Source: Streptomyces sp. SAI-127 (lineage in GTDB: Bacteria > Actinomycetota > Actinomycetes > Streptomycetales > Streptomycetaceae). From it: a stretch of DNA of 64,000 nt. The notes beneath the pieces are model-generated. The model saw nothing but the letters and a program-made list of their open reading frames with translations, had not been told where the DNA came from and searched no databases. Positions 59,979-64,000 of the stretch are shown one piece after another (positions within the stretch are counted from its first letter, which is position 1; every line of letters begins with the position of its first letter). Position numbers and translations under genes: made by a program. The stretch lies in assembly GCF_029894425.1 (NCBI RefSeq), contig NZ_JARXYJ010000001.1, positions 2,790,001 through 2,854,000 of the forward strand, read 5' to 3'.

Positions 59979-60923
59979 TCAATCAGCCAATGACGTCTTC
60001 TGCGCAATGCGCGCGGCGATGTCGTCCCACACCCGCGCGGATTCCCGTGCCGCCTGCTCGACCAGTTGCGCGCAGTGCGCCGGCACGTTGTCGACGATCT
60101 TCTGCCACTCCTCGCCCGTCATCGCCTGCACCCGAAGGACGCGCAGCAGGGCCCGGCCGGCGTCGGTCTGCCGGACGGCGGGGTCGGCGGCCAGCCGACG
60201 CAGTACTTCGTCCTGGTCGACGGGAGGCCTGGCCTGGTTTCGCGGGGGTGGTTTCGATGTTCGCGCGGGCGCCGACTGCCTGCCGTAGAGCAGGCGGTTG
60301 CGGACCGCGCGCACGGTCTCGGGCGATATCCCGGCTGCCTGGGCGACCTGCCGCAGCGACAGGTCCGGGTTCTCGGTCAGCAGCGCGGTCGCCAGGCTGC
60401 GCCGCCGCGAGGCGTCTACCGGCCGGGCGCGGCCGTCCTGCCCGATGCGGACCCCGGAGCATGCGTCAGCCGTTTTTCTCCGGCGTATTTCGGCGACGGT
60501 TCGGGCGGAAATACCGGCGACCGACGCGATCATCCGGTCCGACCATTGCGGGTGGGTCGTGACAATGCGTTCGGCGGCCGAAATCCGGTCCTTGAGGGAC
60601 AGCGGAAGTCCGTGTCCGATATTCGCCCGGACGGCCAGCACGAAGGAATCCTCCACGCTGCCGCGGAAATAGCGGGCGGTGATGTGTTCCTGCCCGCGCA
60701 GCCGTGCGGCACGCACCCGGTGCGCCCCGTCGATCACCCGCATCGTCGCGTGGTGCACGATGATCGGCGGCAAGTCCCGCTCCGCGGCGATCAGGGACCG
60801 TACGTGCTCCTCGTCCTCGCCTGCAGCGCGCGGTGAGCCCTTGAGCACCAGCGCGGCGACCGGGAGGCGCACCACCTCGTCGTCCGTTACGACGTACCGG
60901 CCCGGATCCGGGCGGTCGCTCAT
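59979..60923 (-). CDS. StrR-type pathway-specific activator (ParB-like N-domain)
   Basis: A 314-residue regulator of the StrR/NovG/Bbr type. The N-terminal ParB-like domain contains GSPRAAGEDEEHVRSLIAAE, LPPIIVHHATMRVIDGAHRV and RAARLRGQEHITARYF. A helix-turn-helix follows (QWSDRMIASVAGISARTVAEIRRR), and a second HTH-like unit, LSLRQVAQAAGISPETV, lies further on. Such activators switch on aminoglycoside, aminocoumarin and glycopeptide clusters through inverted-repeat sites, and one lies just downstream at 59940. ATG 60923 overlaps the stop of the dimethylargininase-like gene (ATGA), so the two are translated together. Confidence 0.87.
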   Translation of the reverse strand: MSDRPDPGRYVVTDDEVVRLPVAALVLKGSPRAAGEDEEHVRSLIAAERDLPPIIVHHATMRVIDGAHRVRAARLRGQEHITARYFRGSVEDSFVLAVRANIGHGLPLSLKDRISAAERIVTTHPQWSDRMIASVAGISARTVAEIRRRKTADACSGVRIGQDGRARPVDASRRRSLATALLTENPDLSLRQVAQAAGISPETVRAVRNRLLYGRQSAPARTSKPPPRNQARPPVDQDEVLRRLAADPAVRQTDAGRALLRVLRVQAMTGEEWQKIVDNVPAHCAQLVEQAARESARVWDDIAARIAQKTSLAD

Positions 60924-61798
60924 CCGTCCGCCCCGCGCGCCGGCGGCGACAGCTCGGCGGGCCGTAGCTCCAGGAGGCAGCACTTCACCCCGCCACCGGC
61001 CTTCAGCAGCTCGGACAGGTCCACGCCGATCGGCTCGAACCCCCGCTCGCGCAGTTGTCCCGCCAGCCGCCGGGCCGCCTGTGCGAGCACCACGTGCCGG
61101 CCGTCGGACACGGCGTTGAGGCCGAAGACCCTCGCGTCCTGTTCGGAGGCCAGGACCGCTTCCGGAAACCGTTCGGCCAGCGCCTCGCGGCTCTGCGAGC
61201 TGAAGGCGCCCGGGTAGTACATGATCTGCTCGTCGTCGAGCACGGCGAGCGCGGTGTCCAGATGGTAGAAGCGCGGGTCGACCAGCGTGAGCCCGAGCAC
61301 GGGCCTGCCGAGGAATTCAGCGGCCTCCGCCCATGCGGCCGTCTCGCTGCGGAACCCCGATCCGGCCAACAGCAGTTCCCCGGCGAGGAGGAAGTCCCCC
61401 TCCCCCTCGTTGATCCTGGTCGCCTGCTGGATCTCCGTCCATCCGTGCGCCCTGAACCACTGCGCGTACGCCGCGGACTCACCGGTCCGCTGCGCGTGCC
61501 GGAACCGGGCGACCAGGACCTTGCCGTCCACGACGACTGCCCCGTTCGCGGCGAACACCATGTCGGGCAGTCCCGGATCCGGCGGCATCAGCTCGACGTC
61601 GTGGCCGAGTTCCACCAACAGGTCGTGCAGCTGTTTCCACTGCGCCAGGCCGGTCTCCGTGCTCGTCGGCACGACCGGGTCCATCCACGGGTTGATCGAG
61701 TAGTTCACCGTGAAATGGGTGGGACGGCACATCAGATAGCGCCGAGGGCGTACCACGCCGCCCGACGCCGGAGACTGCCCGGTCGCTGTCCGCGACAT
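60920..61798 (-). CDS. Dimethylargininase / amidinotransferase-superfamily enzyme
   Basis: A 292-residue guanidine-modifying enzyme fold. Family marks are YLMCRPTHFTVNYSINPWM, DMVFAANGAVVVDGKVLV, EGEGDFLLAG, the catalytic His in PRFYHLDTALAVLDD and the catalytic Cys in GGGVKCCLLELRP. Relatives hydrolyse N-methylated arginines or arginine itself to citrulline. Its place inside the halogenase cluster suggests making or trimming an arginine/citrulline-derived unit, or a catabolic role; this is not determined. GGGGGAG precedes ATG 61798, and the stop overlaps the activator start. Confidence 0.8.
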   Translation of the reverse strand: MSRTATGQSPASGGVVRPRRYLMCRPTHFTVNYSINPWMDPVVPTSTETGLAQWKQLHDLLVELGHDVELMPPDPGLPDMVFAANGAVVVDGKVLVARFRHAQRTGESAAYAQWFRAHGWTEIQQATRINEGEGDFLLAGELLLAGSGFRSETAAWAEAAEFLGRPVLGLTLVDPRFYHLDTALAVLDDEQIMYYPGAFSSQSREALAERFPEAVLASEQDARVFGLNAVSDGRHVVLAQAARRLAGQLRERGFEPIGVDLSELLKAGGGVKCCLLELRPAELSPPARGADG

Positions 61799-61840
61799 TT
61801 CGCTCCCCCTCTGCTCGGGTCCGCTTTGTGCGACGGCGGG

Positions 61841-62602
61841 TCAGGCGGACGGCATCCGCTCGGCGATCCGGCCGGCGAGTGCGGCTTCGTTGTCGACCAG
61901 GTAGAAATGACCGCCGGGGAACGCGCCGACGTCGAATCCGCCCGTGGTCAGCTCACCCCACGACGCCAGTCCGGCGTGGTCGACGTCCGGGTCCTCGACA
62001 CCGCCCGTCGCGAGCACCGGTGCGCGTACCGCGGGCGGGTCGCCAGGCTGGTAGATCTCGAACAACCGGTAGTCGTCGCGGATCATCGGCAGCAGCACCT
62101 CGACCAGCTCCGGGCTGGCCAGCAGATCCGCGAACGACTCGTTGTCCCGGGCGACTTCGGCGGCGAACTCGGCGTCGGGCAGCCGGTGCACCTCGCCCGG
62201 CTGCTTGCGGTGTGGTGCGGTCACGCCGGAGACCACGAGGAGGTCCACGACCGGTCCGCGACGGCGCTCCAGTTCCACGGCCACCTCGTAGGCGACGTAG
62301 GCGCCCATGCTGTGGCCGAAGACGGTCAGGGGCTCGTCGGTGAACGGCTCGACCGCCGACGCGATCTCGTCGGCCATCTTCTCGATGCTGTCCGCGGCGG
62401 GCTCGCCGTACCGGTCCTGGCGTCCGGGGTACTGCACCGCGTACACGCCGATGTCCGACGGTAGCAGTGCTGGCCAGGAGGTGTAGGTGTTGGCGGTGCC
62501 GCCGGCGTGCGGCAGGCAGACGAGCCGTCGGCGGGGCCGCGAGACGGCGTCGCCGCAAGGGCGCAGCCAGAGTTCGGCCGTGGTCGCTTTCCTGGTGTGC
62601 AT
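61841..62602 (-). CDS. Type II thioesterase
   Basis: A 253-residue editing thioesterase of NRPS/PKS systems that removes wrong or stalled groups from carrier proteins. It has VCLPHAGGTANTY at the N-terminus, Ser in TVFGHSMGAYVAYE, Asp in the GGVEDPDVDH region and His in FPGGHFYLV. GGGGGAG precedes ATG 62602. It lies in the same orientation between the S9 peptidase and the dimethylargininase-like gene and supports the presence of a larger assembly line to the right of the window. Confidence 0.9.
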   Translation of the reverse strand: MHTRKATTAELWLRPCGDAVSRPRRRLVCLPHAGGTANTYTSWPALLPSDIGVYAVQYPGRQDRYGEPAADSIEKMADEIASAVEPFTDEPLTVFGHSMGAYVAYEVAVELERRRGPVVDLLVVSGVTAPHRKQPGEVHRLPDAEFAAEVARDNESFADLLASPELVEVLLPMIRDDYRLFEIYQPGDPPAVRAPVLATGGVEDPDVDHAGLASWGELTTGGFDVGAFPGGHFYLVDNEAALAGRIAERMPSA

Positions 62603-62613
62603 GAATCTCCCCC

Positions 62614-64000
62614 TCATCCGAACAGGCCGGCGATCGCTTCCGGGTCCAGCGAGACGGGCGTGAGCCGGTACCCGTCCGGCGGTTCGGCGCCCCTCACATG
62701 GCGGACCAGGAAGTCCCACCGGCGCCGGTTGAGGTAGTGGTCGTAACCGACGAAAGCATGGTCGGAGCCGGGCACGATGAGCAGCTCGAAGTCCTTGTCC
62801 GCCGCGATCAGGCGCTCCACCAGACGCATCGTCAGATGCGGCGAGAAGCTGTCGTCCAGGCCGCCGTGCACCAGCAGCAACTTGCCGGTGAGCCGGTCCG
62901 CGATGTCGACGTTGGAGGCGGCGGCATAGGTGTCGGCGTCGAACGGGCCGTTGTACATCTCGGCGACGCCCTGCTCGGCGTAGCGCAGGTCGTGGACCCC
63001 GCACTCGGCGACGCCGGCCTTGAACACCTCGGGGTGGTCGAGCAGGGCCCGTACAGCGGCGAACCCGCCGGAGGACATCCCGAACACCCCGACCCGGTTG
63101 AGGTCCATCCATGGGCGGTCGCGGCCCAGTTCCCGCAGTGCCGCCACGTGGTCGGCGAGGCCGGCCGCGTCGCCGACCCGGCCGTAGGAGGCGTCGTGGA
63201 ACGCCTTGTCCCGCCCCGGAGAGCCGCGGCCGTCGATCGCCACCACGACGAACCCGAGGGCGGCCATGGCCTCGGCGTCGTACCCGTAGTAGCCGGGGTC
63301 GAAGGAGGGCACGACCCGGGTCGCGCTGGGGAAGCCGTACGGGTGGTCCAGGACCGGGTACCGCGCGGCCGGATCGAAGCCGTGCGGCCGGTGGAGCATG
63401 CCGTGGATCTCGGTGTGCCCGTCGGCCGCTGTCACCCGGAACCGTTCCGGCGGGCTCCATCCCGTCTCTGTCAGGCGTGAGATGTCCGCGCGCGCCAGTT
63501 CGACGAGTACGCGCCCGTCCCACCCGCGCACGGTGGTCACCGGCGGGAGCGCGTTGGTGGATGCCGAGTCGATGAAGTACGCCGCGCCGGGCGGGACCGT
63601 TACCACGTGGTCGAGGTCGTCGTCGGTGACCTTGGCGCACCCCGAGCCGTCCAGGGCTGCCCGGCACACCGTGCGCCGGTAGGGGTCGTCGGCGACCATG
63701 CCGGACGCCAGGAAGTACACCACGCGCTGTTCCTCGTCGACATGGAGGATCTCCTGGACCGCCCACGAGCCCCGCGTCACCTGTGCGCGGAGCTCGCCGT
63801 CCCGGGTGCCGTGGAGGTAGAGGTGGCCCCAGTTGTCGCGCTGGGAGTACCACAGCACCTCCGTGCCATCGGACAGGACCCTGACCATCGGTGCCTGGCC
63901 GAGCAGTTGGGTGGGCTCCACACGGGTCGCTCCCGACTCGTTCAGCACGGTGCGCACCTCGCCCGAGGTCGGGTCGAGCCGGTGCAGGGTGAGGGTCCTC
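62614..64000 (-). CDS. S9 (dipeptidyl-peptidase IV / prolyl oligopeptidase-type) serine peptidase, partial
   Basis: At least 460 residues; the 5' end lies beyond the right edge. The visible part begins in the DPP IV-type beta-propeller (LTLHRLDPTSGEVRTVL, WYSQRDNWGHLYLHG). It continues into the S9 hydrolase domain: YPVLDHPYGFPSATRV, Ser in VGVFGMSSGGFAAV, Asp in VHGGLDDSFSPH and His in VPGSDHAFVGYDHY. Such enzymes remove N-terminal dipeptides or trim peptides. In this cluster it might mature a peptide product or give self-protection; that is inference. It ends 11 bases before the thioesterase start. Confidence 0.88.
   Translation of the reverse strand, partial: RTLTLHRLDPTSGEVRTVLNESGATRVEPTQLLGQAPMVRVLSDGTEVLWYSQRDNWGHLYLHGTRDGELRAQVTRGSWAVQEILHVDEEQRVVYFLASGMVADDPYRRTVCRAALDGSGCAKVTDDDLDHVVTVPPGAAYFIDSASTNALPPVTTVRGWDGRVLVELARADISRLTETGWSPPERFRVTAADGHTEIHGMLHRPHGFDPAARYPVLDHPYGFPSATRVVPSFDPGYYGYDAEAMAALGFVVVAIDGRGSPGRDKAFHDASYGRVGDAAGLADHVAALRELGRDRPWMDLNRVGVFGMSSGGFAAVRALLDHPEVFKAGVAECGVHDLRYAEQGVAEMYNGPFDADTYAAASNVDIADRLTGKLLLVHGGLDDSFSPHLTMRLVERLIAADKDFELLIVPGSDHAFVGYDHYLNRRRWDFLVRHVRGAEPPDGYRLTPVSLDPEAIAGLFG

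Overview
The window is Streptomyces chromosome. The evidence is very high GC with strong third-position bias, frequent GTG/TTG starts, ATGA/GTGA stop-start overlaps, Streptomyces-type regulatory boxes (DasR, CebR and StrR-like) and an Ngc-type N-acetylglucosamine transporter. The order ngcE ... acnA - HTH-fused murA resembles what I recall of the conserved core of streptomycete chromosomes. From about 28.7 kb rightward the sequence is accessory in character: integrase and IS remnants, duplicated and broken genes, an RHS toxin tip and the edge of a biosynthetic cluster.

Region 1 (1-20 kb) handles polysaccharide breakdown and sugar uptake. It holds ngcE and the start of ngcF, then a GH92 alpha-mannosidase and GH67 alpha-glucuronidase on the plus strand. 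These converge on a minus-strand operon of two ABC permeases, a solute-binding lipoprotein (frameshifted here), GH39, a DUF624 membrane protein and GH42. A CE7 acetylxylan esterase is divergent from that operon. An IS110 element follows, then a secreted AA10-CBM2 lytic polysaccharide monooxygenase behind a perfect CebR box. The set suits acetylated glucuronoxylan and mannosides, with LacI-, XlnR- and CebR-like operators upstream.

Region 2 (20-29 kb) holds an HD-domain protein, an unknown protein, a two-component pair, aconitase with an iron box, a DUF4236 protein and a MurA-like enzyme with an N-terminal helix-turn-helix. A decayed tyrosine integrase follows.

Region 3 (29.6-55.7 kb) is a potassium/osmotic island. 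It carries kdpFABC with an extra 27-residue peptide gene, kdpE-kdpD, a KimA-like K+ transporter, an orphan second KdpD, a CPA1 antiporter, a second APC-type transporter, two paralogous small membrane proteins and a large sensor-like membrane protein. Many of these genes are preceded by direct repeats of TTGACG-like hexamers spaced 11 bp apart, which suggests one OmpR-type regulator, possibly KdpE. Into this island are set an IS5-type remnant, an RHS toxin tip with a candidate immunity gene, an ArsR/CDF metal-efflux pair with a frameshift, and a partial segmental duplication of island genes.

Region 4 (55.7-64 kb, continuing past the window) is the edge of a biosynthetic cluster, all on the minus strand. 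It holds an S9 peptidase, a type II thioesterase, a dimethylargininase-like enzyme, a StrR-type regulator, a stand-alone adenylation domain with a threonine code, a carrier protein, a SyrB2-type non-haem iron halogenase (His-Gln-Ala facial site) and a SyrC/CmaE-like transferase with a cysteine nucleophile. Together these predict carrier-bound L-threonine chlorinated to 4-chlorothreonine and handed to a downstream assembly line. The cluster abuts a truncated duplicate of the APC transporter at about 55.71 kb.
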